The notes below the pieces were generated by a model that worked only from the letters and a program-made list of their open reading frames with translations, did no database searches and was not told the origin of the DNA. A DNA stretch of 64,000 nt from Halalkalicoccus jeotgali B3. Its GTDB lineage: Archaea; Halobacteriota; Halobacteria; Halobacteriales; Halalkalicoccaceae. Both the position numbers and the translations under genes were made by a program. Where the stretch lies: NCBI RefSeq assembly GCF_000196895.1, contig NC_014297.1:248001-312000 (forward strand), read 5' to 3'. Below are positions 35,593 through 45,052 of the stretch, piece by piece; the first letter of the stretch is position 1, and each line of letters starts with the position of its first letter.

Positions 35593-35864
35593 GTCGCGCT
35601 CGTTCACACCCATTGATACTTAATCCGTCTTTCACGAAAACCAGTTGAGACTTAATGTGTATCTATCAGCCGTTTCGGTCGCTCTCTCCGTCGGATAGGG
35701 ATTGCGGACTGTGGTCGATGGACTGTCGTGTGATTGTGTAACCCGAGACGCTATTAGACCGACCATAATAAAGCGACCATGGGTCCGAGGGGCGAGCGAT
35801 GCGAGGGAGGGGACGGAGTCAGCGGTGCGGTTCGGGCCCACTGTTCACGGGGGATCGCTCGTAG
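35593..35864. other. Intergenic region with a spaced direct repeat
   Basis: The 272 bases contain TTGATACTTAAT (35613-35624) and TTGAGACTTAAT (35645-35656), identical at 11 of 12 positions and 32 bases apart, then a GC-rich leader. The repeats may be TATA or operator elements for the downstream membrane protein gene. No gene is supported here. Confidence 0.4.
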
Positions 35865-37787
35865 ATGCATCTCTCGATGGGCGAACGCCGGATCAGCTTC
35901 GGCACCCTTGGGGCGGTCGCGGGACTCCTGTTGGCGGGGCTGTTGATCCCGCTCAACCTCTATCTCTCCCACATGCTGGTACGGACCGTCCCGCCGGTGC
36001 TGGCGGTCGCGTGTCTGCTCTATCTGGTAGCGACGCGGACCCCGTCGGCCGAGCGCACCCCCACACTGTCCCGGGGAGCCGCCCACGCCCTGCCGGGGGT
36101 CGTCTTCCTCGGCACGGCCGGGCTGATCGCCCTCTCGATGCTGACCGGTGGGCGCGGCCCCGCGTTCTACGCGATCACGATCGCGCTTTCGGTGATCGTC
36201 TTCCTCCAGATCGCGCTCGTTCCGGAGCGTAACCTCTCGATCGGCCTGTTGTTGGGGCAGGTCCTCGCGCTGGGGTTCGTCGTGCGCTTTGCCGGGTTGC
36301 TCGGGTCGGCGGGCTACGTCGGGATCGACGTCTGGGTCCACATGCCCCAGTACGTCGGCGGGATCCTCGAAACCGGATCGCTCGAGGGCATGGGTCGGAC
36401 CAAGTACACCGCCGCGCCGCTGTATCACCTCACGGTCGCCGCAACGACGATCCTGACCGGCCTCTCGCCGCGCCTCGCGCTGTTCGGCTCGGTCGGGATC
36501 GCCATGGCCCTCGCGAGCCTCCTGGTGTACCTGACCGCCGTCCGGTTTACGACGCCCCGATGGGCGGTCTTTGCCACCGCGGCCTACTCGATCAGCGATT
36601 TCGTCGTCGTCTGGTCGATCCACCTGATCCCGACGAGCCTCGGGCTGATCGTGTTTCTGGCCGTTCTGTTGCTGTTCGTCCGGATCCAGCAACACGGGCC
36701 CCGTCCCGGCGAAGTCGCGTTGCTCATCGGGTTCATGTTCGCGATGGCGTTGACCCACCAGGTGTCGGCGTTCATCATGCTCGTGTTGTTCGGCGCCGGT
36801 TCGGCCGCACAGATCCTCCTGAACGCCGGGCGACTCCGCCGATGGCTGCTCTCGGACCGGGAGACCTCGATCCGCGTCCACAGCGTTCACGGCTACTCGG
36901 CGTTCGCACTCGGCCTGCTCATGCTCGTCTGGAGCATGACTCCCTGGGGGAACCGAACGTTCACCGAGGCGGTCGTCGTGGTGCTCTGGGGATCGATCGA
37001 GGGCAGCGGGCTGTTCGACCGCGGCGAGGCCGGCAGTGCCGCCGCCGCCGGGGGTCAACCGGGTTCGTTCGTCGGCGAGACGCTCATCCCGCTGATCGAC
37101 CACACCGGCTTTCTCCTCTTCCTGTTCGGGACCGTGATCGGCAGCCTCTACCTCCTGGGGCGCGAGCGAACGAGCCAGTCGGGACTCACGCTCATCGTCG
37201 CCGCCGTGATCATGATGGTGTTCACGCTCGTCCCGCCGATGTTCGGGTTGCGTAACTTCCTGCCCGGGCGGTGGTTCGCCTTTCTCTATGCGGTGATGGC
37301 GGTCCTGACCGCCGTCGGCTTCGACCGCCTGCGCCGGGACTGTTCGCCGCAGGTGCTCGCGGCGGTCGTGCTCGTCTTCGCGCTCACCTTCTCGGGAGGG
37401 ATGGTACTCGCAAGCGACGCGACACAGGACGCCCCCACGTTCCCCGAGGAGAGCGTCCGATACGGCTACTCGCCCGCGGAGGCGAGCGCGATGGACACGC
37501 TCATCGAAACGACCGAGAGCGACGTAAACAACCCCATCTACAGCGACAGTCCCTACATCAGTGTCCTCAACCGCTACGGCGGCGAGGAACGCTTTGGGAC
37601 GGCCACCGTCGACGGCGAGCCACCCGACCACGGGACCGTCGTCTATCGGGACTACCAGCGCGAGGGCGCGCCACGCTTCGAGACCGACGACGGGCGAAAC
37701 CACATCCGCCAGACGAACGTCCAGGAGATGTGTGGGACCCGCTCGATCGGCTACGACAACGGCGACGTCACTCTCTGTGAGCGCTGA
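35865..37787 (+). CDS. GT-C-like integral membrane protein, 640 aa
   Basis: About 12-13 membrane segments are followed by a soluble C-terminal domain of about 110 residues. In the first long outer loop the motif GYVGIDVWVHMPQY (D155, W157, H159) recalls the aspartate/histidine loop of GT-C glycosyltransferases such as AglB/STT3. Other conserved stretches are SIHLIPTSLGLIVF, LTHQVSAFIMLVLFGAG, MFGLRNFLPGRWFAF and the end CGTRSIGYDNGDVTLC. A clear paralogue sits at 62362-64000. Transfer of sugars from a polyprenyl carrier is inference. Confidence 0.7.
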   Translation: MHLSMGERRISFGTLGAVAGLLLAGLLIPLNLYLSHMLVRTVPPVLAVACLLYLVATRTPSAERTPTLSRGAAHALPGVVFLGTAGLIALSMLTGGRGPAFYAITIALSVIVFLQIALVPERNLSIGLLLGQVLALGFVVRFAGLLGSAGYVGIDVWVHMPQYVGGILETGSLEGMGRTKYTAAPLYHLTVAATTILTGLSPRLALFGSVGIAMALASLLVYLTAVRFTTPRWAVFATAAYSISDFVVVWSIHLIPTSLGLIVFLAVLLLFVRIQQHGPRPGEVALLIGFMFAMALTHQVSAFIMLVLFGAGSAAQILLNAGRLRRWLLSDRETSIRVHSVHGYSAFALGLLMLVWSMTPWGNRTFTEAVVVVLWGSIEGSGLFDRGEAGSAAAAGGQPGSFVGETLIPLIDHTGFLLFLFGTVIGSLYLLGRERTSQSGLTLIVAAVIMMVFTLVPPMFGLRNFLPGRWFAFLYAVMAVLTAVGFDRLRRDCSPQVLAAVVLVFALTFSGGMVLASDATQDAPTFPEESVRYGYSPAEASAMDTLIETTESDVNNPIYSDSPYISVLNRYGGEERFGTATVDGEPPDHGTVVYRDYQREGAPRFETDDGRNHIRQTNVQEMCGTRSIGYDNGDVTLCER

Positions 37788-37837
37788 CTGACCGAACGGA
37801 CAAACTCTTTAGCGCCTCGGCCGTCTACTCGTGGTAA

Positions 37838-39226
37838 ATGGTACTCGACGATCTCGGAACTTCCCTCAGGGGGACCTTGGAGGAGCTCCGCGGGAAGTCA
37901 CGGCTCACCGAAGAGGACGTGCAGGCGGTCGTCAAGGAGATCCAGCGCTCGCTTCTCCAGGCCGACGTCGACGTCTCGCTGGTGATGGAACTCTCCGATT
38001 CGATCAAGACCCGCGCACTCGAAGAGGAACCGCCGGGCGGGACGACCGCACGCGATCATGTCCTGCGGATCGTCTACGAGGAGCTGGTCGCGCTCGTGGG
38101 CGACTCGACGGAGCTGCCCCTCGAAGAACAGACGATCATGCTTGCGGGCCTGCAGGGGTCGGGGAAGACGACCACGGCCGCGAAGATGGCGTGGTGGTTC
38201 TCGAAGAAGGGGCTTCGTCCTGCCGTGATCCAGACCGACACCTTCCGGCCGGGTGCGTACGACCAGGCAAAACAGATGTGCGAACGCGCCGAGGTCGAGT
38301 TCTACGGAGATCCCGACGCCGAGGACCCCGTCGAGATCGCCCGCCGGGGGATGGAAGAGACCGCCGACGCCGACGTCCACATCGTCGACACGGCGGGTCG
38401 ACACGCCCTAGAGGACGAACTGATCAAGGAGATCGAGGCGATCGGCGAGGCGGTCGAGCCCGACCGCTCGTTGCTGGTGCTCGACGCCGCGATCGGGCAG
38501 GGTGCGAAAGAACAGGCCCGCCGTTTCGAGGAGTCGATCGGGATCCAGGGGGTGGCGATCACGAAACTCGACGGGACCGCGAAGGGTGGCGGGGCCCTGA
38601 CCGCGGTCAATGAGACCGACTCGACGATCGCCTTCCTCGGGACCGGCGAGGAGGTAGACGACATCGAGCGCTTCGAACCAAACGGCTTCATCTCCCGACT
38701 GTTGGGGATGGGCGACCTGAAACAGCTCACCGAACGCGTCGAGCGCGCGATGGCAGAAACCCAGGAAGAAGAGGAGGACTGGGACCCCGAGGACCTGCTG
38801 TCCGGGACCTTCACGCTCCACGACATGCGAAAGCAGATGAACGCGATGAACCGCATGGGCCCGCTGGATCAGATCATGGACATGATCCCCGGACTCGGCG
38901 GCGGGCTCATGGACCAGTTGCCCGACGACGCGATGGACGTCACTCAAGACCGGCTGCGCCGATTCGAGTTCGTCATGGACTCGATGACCGACGCGGAGCT
39001 AGAACACCCACGAGCGATCGGTCAGAGCCAGATCGAGCGCATCGCGCGCGGTTCGGGCACCGACGAGGAGACCGTCAGGGAGCTGCTCCAGCAACACAAG
39101 ATGATGGAACGAACGCTGAAACAGTTCCAGGGGATGGGCCAGGGCAACATGGACATGGAGCGCATGATGAAACAGATGGAAAATCAGGGCGGCGGCGGTG
39201 GCGGCGGCATGGGCGGGCTGTTCTGA
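37838..39226 (+). CDS. srp54: Signal recognition particle protein Srp54
   Basis: A 462-residue SRP GTPase binding 7S RNA and signal peptides. The N domain begins [19 protein letters not shown]. The G domain has [45 protein letters not shown] and [14 protein letters not shown]. The methionine-rich M domain ([20 protein letters not shown] to MERMMKQM) ends in a glycine tract and MGGLF. It works with FtsY in this window. Confidence 0.95.
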   Translation: MVLDDLGTSLRGTLEELRGKSRLTEEDVQAVVKEIQRSLLQADVDVSLVMELSDSIKTRALEEEPPGGTTARDHVLRIVYEELVALVGDSTELPLEEQTIMLAGLQGSGKTTTAAKMAWWFSKKGLRPAVIQTDTFRPGAYDQAKQMCERAEVEFYGDPDAEDPVEIARRGMEETADADVHIVDTAGRHALEDELIKEIEAIGEAVEPDRSLLVLDAAIGQGAKEQARRFEESIGIQGVAITKLDGTAKGGGALTAVNETDSTIAFLGTGEEVDDIERFEPNGFISRLLGMGDLKQLTERVERAMAETQEEEEDWDPEDLLSGTFTLHDMRKQMNAMNRMGPLDQIMDMIPGLGGGLMDQLPDDAMDVTQDRLRRFEFVMDSMTDAELEHPRAIGQSQIERIARGSGTDEETVRELLQQHKMMERTLKQFQGMGQGNMDMERMMKQMENQGGGGGGGMGGLF

Positions 39227-39263
39227 GACGGGCCGACGTCGCCGGGCCGTCCCGCTCCGCCCG

Positions 39264-39677
39264 CTACCCGTCCGGTTCGACCGGCCGGCCGTCCTCCGTC
39301 GGCGGCGCGATGTGGTCGATGTAGGCCTCGACGCCGGGATCGTCCACGCGGACTTCGACGTCGATCTCCCCCAACTCGCTCTCCTCGCCGACCGCGAAGT
39401 TCACGACGCTTTGGAAGGCCGCCTGTTTCTTCAGCGAAAACGAGAAGTACTGTCCCGATTGGCGGGCGAAGAACTCGTTGCGGGCGGTGTCGAGGATCTC
39501 CTGGCGGTGCAACAGTTCCGAAAAGTGATCCAGCGAGTGGGTCGTCCCGATGACCTCCCCCTCTTTTGTTTCGAGTTCGACGTTCGGAAACAGGTTCCCC
39601 ACGGCGTCTTTGACCCTGTCGGTGACTTCGGTGTCACGGACCGGCACCCGAACGGTGGCCTCGACCCGGTAGATCAT
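39264..39677 (-). CDS. UPF0201 family RNA-binding-like protein
   Basis: A 137-residue protein MIYRVEATVRVPVRDTEVTD...LFPNVELETKEGEVIG, with the conserved RQEILDTARNEFFARQ and FSLKKQAAFQSVVNFAV. This matches the archaeal UPF0201 (COG1325) family, structurally related to ribosomal protein L5-like RNA-binding folds. Function is unknown. It overlaps the UPF0200 kinase-like gene by four bases, a pairing that is common in archaea. Confidence 0.8.
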   Translation of the reverse strand: MIYRVEATVRVPVRDTEVTDRVKDAVGNLFPNVELETKEGEVIGTTHSLDHFSELLHRQEILDTARNEFFARQSGQYFSFSLKKQAAFQSVVNFAVGEESELGEIDVEVRVDDPGVEAYIDHIAPPTEDGRPVEPDG

Positions 39678-40216
39678 CGTCGTGCCTCCGAGAGCAGTTC
39701 GTCGATCCGTTCGCGAAACGCCGCGAGCGAGCCGGTGTTCTCGATGGTCACGTCCGCGCGCGCCATCGCCTCGCCCATCCCGAAGCCCAGTTCCCGCTCG
39801 TCGCGGGTTTCCAGCGGTTCGGTCTCGGGGTTGTCCCGGCCGCGCACGTCGAGGCGTTCCTCGCGGAGTTCGAAGGGCGCCTCGACCGCGATCAGGGTGA
39901 AGGCCTCGCCGAAGGCCTCCTCGAAGCGTTCTGCCTCCGCGCCCGAGCGAAGCCCGTCGACGAGAACGACCCTGCTCCCTTCGAGGCGCTCCTCGATCAG
40001 CGGCAAGGAACGCTCGGCGATCGCCAGCGGGCCGTCCTCCTCGCGCAGCGCCGTCGCGACCTCGCCGTGATGGTCCGCGGGGTCGAGCCCCCGCTCGCGA
40101 CACTCCCGGCGGATGACGTCGCCCATCGTGACGACGGGAATGTCTTCCTCGCGGGCGACGGCGGCGGCCTCGCCCTTCCCGCTGCCCGGCAGGCCGACGG
40201 TTCCGATGACTCGCAT
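39674..40216 (-). CDS. UPF0200 P-loop kinase-like protein
   Basis: A 180-residue AAA/adenylate-kinase-like protein with P-loop GTVGLPGSGKGEAA and later VVTMGDVIRRE and VLVDGLRSGAEAERF. This is the archaeal UPF0200 family, resembling dephospho-CoA or nucleoside kinases, with no proven substrate. The start at 40216 (MRVIGTVGLPG) is preferred; the longer frame upstream is not protein-like. Confidence 0.8.
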   Translation of the reverse strand: MRVIGTVGLPGSGKGEAAAVAREEDIPVVTMGDVIRRECRERGLDPADHHGEVATALREEDGPLAIAERSLPLIEERLEGSRVVLVDGLRSGAEAERFEEAFGEAFTLIAVEAPFELREERLDVRGRDNPETEPLETRDERELGFGMGEAMARADVTIENTGSLAAFRERIDELLSEARR

Positions 40217-40382
40217 TCGGCGGCGATAGACGCGGTCGGCGGTTAAGCCTGTCCTTCGCACCGTTCTACGGTTCGACTGTTCCCTCGTCGCAAAAGCGAC
40301 ATTCAAAACGCCTCGCTCCCGTCGGTCGCCGACGGTTCCGATCCCGTTAGCTTTTCAACTCGGCCCGCAAACGAGGTTTCGA

Positions 40383-40486
40383 GGGCACGTAGCTCAGTCC
40401 GGATAGAGCGTCGGACTTCTATCCTCGGTGCGCCAGCGCCGGGGGAAGACATCCGACGGTCGTGGGTTCGAATCCCATCGTGCCCG
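40383..40486 (+). tRNA. tRNA-Arg (TCT) with a 29-nt intron
   Basis: Acceptor GGGCACG pairs with CGTGCCC, discriminator G. D-stem GCTC/GAGC, anticodon stem TCGGA/TCCGA, T-arm GTGGG-TTCGAAT-CCCAT. The loop C-T-TCT-A is interrupted after position 37 by an intron at 40422-40450. The exon-intron junction forms a textbook bulge-helix-bulge: central helix CTTC (40416-40419) with GAAG (40445-40448), bulges TAT and ACA, with cuts two bases into each bulge. The intron's own stem is CCTCGG/CCGGGG. Confidence 0.9.
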
Positions 40487-40570
40487 TTCGCTCCTTTCAG
40501 TCGCTTACGGGCGCTCCATAACGCCACTCGATTCGCTCGCGGCGATCCCATCGTGCCCGCTCGCTCCTTC
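40472..40570 (+). repeat. Duplicated 3' end of tRNA-Arg
   Basis: The tRNA 3' end and flank (ATCCCATCGTGCCCG, then TTCGCTCCTT, from 40472) recur from 40546 as ATCCCATCGTGCCCG then CTCGCTCCTT, one mismatch in 25. Such direct repeats of tRNA 3' ends are what tRNA-targeted integrases leave as att sites; here only about 50 bases separate them. Confidence 0.6.
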
Positions 40571-40699
40571 CGATTTCTCGTGGCCATTCTTGAGCCTCCT
40601 CGCTTCGCTCATGCGATTTCACGATAGCCAGAACCGTTCTGTTAGAGTGAAACACATACGTCATATGCCTCTACAGTTACTGCTGACGTGGTTGCGGCC

Positions 40700-40888
40700 A
40701 TGATCGCAACTCGGCTACGGCGGGTCGTCGGTGTCGCGCTTGCCCTTTTCGCGCTTGTGGGGCTGTTCACGTTGTACTCGCGGATCGTGTTCCTGACGTT
40801 CCGGAGTATTTCGGCCGGCGTTGCCTTCCTCGGCGGTCTTGTTCTCGTGACAATCACCGTCGTTGTCGGGCGTCGGCTATTCTGGTGA
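40700..40888 (+). CDS. Small membrane protein, 62 aa
   Basis: Two hydrophobic segments ([19 protein letters not shown] and [19 protein letters not shown]) follow a basic start [12 protein letters not shown] four codons upstream is an alternative. Its third-codon positions are less GC-rich than the neighbours. It lies 89 bases before pyrE on the same strand, just after the tRNA repeat. The family is not recognised. Confidence 0.5.
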   Translation: MIATRLRRVVGVALALFALVGLFTLYSRIVFLTFRSISAGVAFLGGLVLVTITVVVGRRLFW

Positions 40889-40976
40889 GACGCCGGTGTC
40901 GGGACACATCATGCACCCGCTGTCGACGGCAGTTTCGGACCGCACCCCTTTTGATCCGTCCCGCGAGACTCCGACC

Positions 40977-41495
40977 ATGGCCGATACGGACCTCATCGCG
41001 GCACTGCGCGAGGCTGACGCCGTCCAGTACGGCGAGTTCGAACTCTCCCACGGCGGGACGAGTGACTACTACGTCGATAAGTACCGCTTCGAGACCCACC
41101 CACGCTGTCTCTCGTTGATCGCGACGGCCTTCGCCGAGCGGATCGACGAGCCGAAACTCGCGGGCGTTGCCCTCGGGGCCGTTCCTCTGGTAGCGGTCAC
41201 GAGCGTCGAGACCGACCTCCCGTACGTCATCGCGCGCAAGCAACAGAAGGAGTACGGCACCGCCAACCTGATCGAGGGCGTTCTCGAGGAGGGCGAGGAG
41301 GTGCTCGTCCTCGAGGACATCGCAACGACCGGGCAAAGCGCCGTCGACGCCGCCCAGGCGCTCCGGGAGGCCGGTGCCCGCGTTGAGCGCGTGCTGGTCG
41401 TGGTCGACCGCGAGGAGGGCGCCCGCGAGCTGCTCGCCGACCACGACCTCGAACTCGACGCGCTGCTCACGGCGAGCGAACTGCTCGACCGGTAG
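40977..41495 (+). CDS. pyrE: Orotate phosphoribosyltransferase
   Basis: A 172-residue enzyme that joins orotate to PRPP in pyrimidine synthesis. The PRPP site is [13 protein letters not shown], and [20 protein letters not shown] and [13 protein letters not shown] are family markers. The upstream in-frame extension is GC-rich leader; ATG 40977 gives the usual length. The next gene encodes a regulator with a related phosphoribosyltransferase domain. Confidence 0.95.
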   Translation: MADTDLIAALREADAVQYGEFELSHGGTSDYYVDKYRFETHPRCLSLIATAFAERIDEPKLAGVALGAVPLVAVTSVETDLPYVIARKQQKEYGTANLIEGVLEEGEEVLVLEDIATTGQSAVDAAQALREAGARVERVLVVVDREEGARELLADHDLELDALLTASELLDR

Positions 41496-41568
41496 TATCC
41501 GCCTCCGTGCCTGTTTTTTCCCGAAGCCGATTCGGACTGTTCAAGTTCGTGTAGATCACCGTTCGAGT

Positions 41569-42282
41569 ATGAACAGAGCCGAAAAGGCCGCCCTCCAGTT
41601 GCAGGCGGTCTCGGTGCTCGGAATGCTGAAAGAGACTCGGACCTACGACGAACTCGCCGATCTGACGGGCCTGCCCGCGGGCGACCTCAACCGGTACGTC
41701 AACGGCCACGTCCTACCCGGGACCGAGCGCGCCCGCGAGGTGATCGAGGGCGTCGGCTACGAGACGCTCGCGGCGGAACTCGACGCGCGAATCGAACTCG
41801 ACGGCGAGGGCTACGTCGACAACTCGGGAATCGTCTTCGACCAGCCCTTTCTCGACCTGCTCGCCCCGGTCGTCGCCGAGTCCTTCGGGTTCGACCGGCC
41901 GGACGTCGTGCTGACGGCCGCGACCGACGGGATCACGCTCGCCGCAGCGATGGCACGATACTTCGACGCGCGGTGTGCCTACGCCAAGAAGTCCAAGGAG
42001 ACGGCCGTCGAGGAGTTCATCGAGGCCCGCGACCGGCTGGACTCGGGGATCGAACTCACCTACTACCTGCCGACCTCGGTGCTGTCGGCGGGCGACACCG
42101 TACTGGTGGTCGACGACCTGATCCGCTCGGGCGAGACCCAGGAACTCCTGCTCGATATCGCCGCCGAGTCCGACGCCCGCGTCGGCGGGGTGTTCGCGCT
42201 GATCGCCGCCGGCGAGGAGGGGATCGACCGCGCCGAAGCGAAGACCGACGCGCCCGTCGGTGCCCTCTCGCAACTCGACTGA
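41569..42282 (+). CDS. gfcR: GfcR-type transcriptional regulator with PRTase domain
   Basis: A 237-residue protein. The first 60 residues contain a helix-turn-helix (TYDELADLTGLPAGDLNRYVNG), and the rest is a PyrE-like domain with PRPP loop VLVVDDLIRSGET and YAKKSKETAVEEF. Homologues in haloarchaea, named GfcR, control sugar catabolism; others are annotated as PyrE-like. The position between pyrE and a purine permease suggests sensing of PRPP or nucleobases for this local unit, which is inference. Confidence 0.85.
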   Translation: MNRAEKAALQLQAVSVLGMLKETRTYDELADLTGLPAGDLNRYVNGHVLPGTERAREVIEGVGYETLAAELDARIELDGEGYVDNSGIVFDQPFLDLLAPVVAESFGFDRPDVVLTAATDGITLAAAMARYFDARCAYAKKSKETAVEEFIEARDRLDSGIELTYYLPTSVLSAGDTVLVVDDLIRSGETQELLLDIAAESDARVGGVFALIAAGEEGIDRAEAKTDAPVGALSQLD

Positions 42283-42334
42283 CCGTTCCCTATCCGTATC
42301 GATGCATACCTCCCGCGAATACGGACGAAAATAC

Positions 42335-42340
42335 TTAAAT
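42335..42340 (+). promoter_or_regulatory. TATA box of the purine permease gene
   Basis: TTAAAT in AATACTTAAATAATG is 32-37 bases before the ATG at 42372, and too close to the alternative ATG at 42342. This supports the downstream start. Confidence 0.45.
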
Positions 42341-42371
42341 AATGCCTTCGCGCTATGCTCACTCGTGTATC

Positions 42372-43751
42372 ATGGGGACTGGTGAACGCCTGCGTTCGTA
42401 CTTCGCCGTCGAGCGGGAGGGAAGCGACCTCAGGACCGAGGCCATCGCGGGGATCACGACCTTTCTGGCCATGTCGTACATCATTCTGGTCAACCCGGTG
42501 ATCCTCGCCGAGGCGATCGCGATCGAGGGCTACTCGACGGTGGACGTCCAGCAGATGATCGCCATCGCGACGATCCTTTCGGCCTTCGTCGCGACGCTCG
42601 TGATGGCCGTCTACGCCCGTCGCCCGTTCGCGCTCGCACCCGGGATGGGGCTCAACGCCTTTTTCGCCTTCACCGTCGTCCTCGGGCTCGGGATCCCATG
42701 GCAGACCGCGCTGGCGGCGGTGTTCGTCGAGGGGCTGATTTTCATCGCCATCACCGCCGTCGGCGCGCGAAAGTACGTCATCGAACTGTTCCCCGAACCC
42801 GTGAAGTTCTCGGTCGGGGCCGGGATCGGGATCTTCCTGCTGTTCATCGGCCTCCAGGAGATGCAACTGGTCGTCGCGGACGAATCGACGCTCGTGGCCC
42901 TGGGCGATATCGCCGCCAGTCCCGTCGCCGGGTTGGGTGTCCTCGGCCTCGCGGTCACGTTCGTCCTCTGGGCGCGCGGGATCAAGGGGGCGATCGTCAT
43001 CGGGATCGTCGCCACTACGCTCTTTGGATGGGCGCTCACGTTCGCGGGCGTCTTCGAGCGGGGCGTCGTCACCCCCGAGACGCTCGCGAGCCCCCAGTAC
43101 GACATTACGCCGCTGGCGGGTGCGTTTCTCGACGGGCTAGGGAACGTCGATCCGCTGACCTTCGTGCTGGTCGTGTTCACCTTTTTCTTCGTCGATTTCT
43201 TCGACACCGCCGGGACGCTGATCGGTGTCTCACAGTTCGGCGGCTTCCTCGACGAGGAGGGCGACCTCCCGGAGATCGAGAAACCCCTGATGGCCGACGC
43301 GATCGGTACGACGGTGGGTGCGATGCTGGGCACCTCGACGGTGACGACCTACATCGAGTCCTCGACCGGCGTCGAGGAGGGCGGACGGACCGGGCTGACG
43401 GCGCTGGTCGTCGCCGGGCTCTTTTTGATCGCGCTGGTCGCGGTCCCGCTGATCGCTGCGATCCCCGCTTACGCCTCCTACATCGCCCTCGTCGTCGTCG
43501 GGATCATCATGCTCCAGGGCGTCCTCGACGTCGACTGGAACGACCCCGCGTGGGCGGTCTCCGGGGGCCTTACCATCACGGTGATGCCTCTTACCTACTC
43601 GATCGCAAACGGGCTGGCGGCGGGGATCGTCGCCTACCCGGTTATCAAAAGCGCCGTCGGGGACGCCGAGGAGGTGCGCCCCGGCCAGTGGCTCCTCGCG
43701 GCGGCGCTCGTGGGGTACTTCTACGTCCAGACCAGCGGGATGTTGCTCTGA
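42372..43751 (+). CDS. NCS2 family nucleobase permease (AzgA-like)
   Basis: A 459-residue transporter with about 12-14 segments. It begins MGTGERLRSYFAVEREGSDLRTEAIAGITTFLAMSYIILVNP, typical of AzgA-type adenine/guanine/hypoxanthine importers. Substrate residues lie in FVDFFDTAGTLIGVS and MLGTSTVTTYIESSTGVEEGGRTGLTA. It most likely imports purines with protons. Downstream of gfcR and pyrE, it fits a nucleobase salvage cluster. Confidence 0.85.
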   Translation: MGTGERLRSYFAVEREGSDLRTEAIAGITTFLAMSYIILVNPVILAEAIAIEGYSTVDVQQMIAIATILSAFVATLVMAVYARRPFALAPGMGLNAFFAFTVVLGLGIPWQTALAAVFVEGLIFIAITAVGARKYVIELFPEPVKFSVGAGIGIFLLFIGLQEMQLVVADESTLVALGDIAASPVAGLGVLGLAVTFVLWARGIKGAIVIGIVATTLFGWALTFAGVFERGVVTPETLASPQYDITPLAGAFLDGLGNVDPLTFVLVVFTFFFVDFFDTAGTLIGVSQFGGFLDEEGDLPEIEKPLMADAIGTTVGAMLGTSTVTTYIESSTGVEEGGRTGLTALVVAGLFLIALVAVPLIAAIPAYASYIALVVVGIIMLQGVLDVDWNDPAWAVSGGLTITVMPLTYSIANGLAAGIVAYPVIKSAVGDAEEVRPGQWLLAAALVGYFYVQTSGMLL

Positions 43752-43789
43752 TCCGGTCGCTTTTGAGTGAGGCCCGTCTAGAGGAACCG

Positions 43790-44044
43790 ATGGCACCGAT
43801 AGAGTTCTACGCGCTCGATGGCTGTCCGTTCTGTGCGAAAGTCGAAAGCAAACTCGACGAACTCGGCGTCGAGTACACCACCCACTCAGTTCCGTCGAGT
43901 CACGCCGAACGAACCGACGTCGAGGAGATCAGCGGCCAGACCGAGGTCCCGATGATCATCGACCCCGACCACGGCGTCGAGGGGATGCATGAGAGCGACG
44001 ACATCGTCGAGTACCTCGAAGAGACCTACGGCTCGGCGGCCTAA
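43790..44044 (+). CDS. Glutaredoxin-like protein, 84 aa
   Basis: The thioredoxin-fold protein has the redox motif DGCPFCAK near the N-terminus, the cis-proline stretch TEVPMIIDPDHG and MHESDDIVEYLEETYG as the final helix. It probably reduces disulfides using gamma-glutamylcysteine, the major thiol in haloarchaea, though this partner is from general knowledge. It follows the permease by 38 bases. Confidence 0.85.
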   Translation: MAPIEFYALDGCPFCAKVESKLDELGVEYTTHSVPSSHAERTDVEEISGQTEVPMIIDPDHGVEGMHESDDIVEYLEETYGSAA

Positions 44045-44075
44045 TCGAGCTTCGATCACGGGAACGACCGGCAGG

Positions 44076-45050
44076 TCAGGCGTGCTCCTCGGGGGGTGTG
44101 GTGCGCTCGCGGATCAGGTCCCTGAGCTCCTCGCCGTCGCGGGCCGATTCGGCCTCCTCACGCTCGACGATCGCGGTCCCCTCGATTTCCTCCCGGGGTG
44201 CCTTATCGACGAAGTAGACCGAGCGGGTGAGCGTCACCTTTCCGAGCGAGCCCATGATCCGGGCGCGTTTCTCGGCGGTCTTCGTAAAGGCGGAGTTGCC
44301 GGTGAGAAGGCTCTCCTCCTTGCCCTTACCCGTGTCCTCGCCGACGGCCTTGAACGGCGCGCGCGTCGTCGGGTGGACGTCGAAGCCCGCCCGGGTGAGC
44401 ACTGCGGTGATCCCCTCGTCTTCGGGTTCGACGTCGGGGTCCTCGGGAGTGGGGTCGGCATCCCGAACCTCCTCTGCACCGTCGAGTACGTCGACGGGGC
44501 TCGTAAGGGGTGCCTCGAAGAGGTCCTCCAGGGCCATCGCCACCTCGATGGAGGCGTTCATGCCGTCCTCGTACTTCGAGACCGTCCGTCGGGAGACGCC
44601 CAGTTCGGTGGCCAGTTGGCCCAGACTCCAGCCGCGTTTCTCGCGCTCGTCGGCCAGAACGTCGCTGTCGATGCTGACGTACAGCCCGCCGGGGGCGGCA
44701 TAGATAAGCGGCGGCACGTTCTCGACGAACAGGTCCATCGCCGTATCGGGGCTGAACACCGGTACGCCGTGTCGGAAGTAGACCACGCCCGGTTTCAGTT
44801 CCTCGTCGCGAGTACGCAGTCCGATCACGAAGGGGGTAGCGTTCAGGTAGCTCCCCAGTCGGCGCATCTCCGCGCCGGTCGCGCCGTCGAAGCCGTCGAC
44901 GTTACCCAGTATCTTCACGAGGATCAGGTCCTCGCCCCGCCGGGCGGCGATGTCGAAGCTCTTCGGGCGAATGGCACACCGGTCGCTCACCGCAAAGCCC
45001 GCGTCGGTGAGCATCGCGGTCACGTTCCCGACCAGTGCTGACCGAGACAT
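44076..45050 (-). CDS. HTH transcriptional regulator (COG1395 type)
   Basis: A 324-residue archaeal regulator. The N-terminal 120 residues resemble a nuclease-like sensor domain ([23 protein letters not shown]). The Xre-type helix-turn-helix follows ([32 protein letters not shown]), then an acidic linker and a C-terminal domain with similar sensor-like sequence. The regulon is unknown. Possible autoregulation is suggested by two TATA-like boxes close to its start. Confidence 0.85.
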   Translation of the reverse strand: MSRSALVGNVTAMLTDAGFAVSDRCAIRPKSFDIAARRGEDLILVKILGNVDGFDGATGAEMRRLGSYLNATPFVIGLRTRDEELKPGVVYFRHGVPVFSPDTAMDLFVENVPPLIYAAPGGLYVSIDSDVLADEREKRGWSLGQLATELGVSRRTVSKYEDGMNASIEVAMALEDLFEAPLTSPVDVLDGAEEVRDADPTPEDPDVEPEDEGITAVLTRAGFDVHPTTRAPFKAVGEDTGKGKEESLLTGNSAFTKTAEKRARIMGSLGKVTLTRSVYFVDKAPREEIEGTAIVEREEAESARDGEELRDLIRERTTPPEEHA

Positions 45051-45052
45051 AT

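Noticed and set aside
35754-37703. Opposite-strand ORF across the GT-C-like gene
   Set aside because: Polar and His/Asp/Arg-rich, as expected from antisense of membrane segments; the plus-strand protein has a paralogue in the window.
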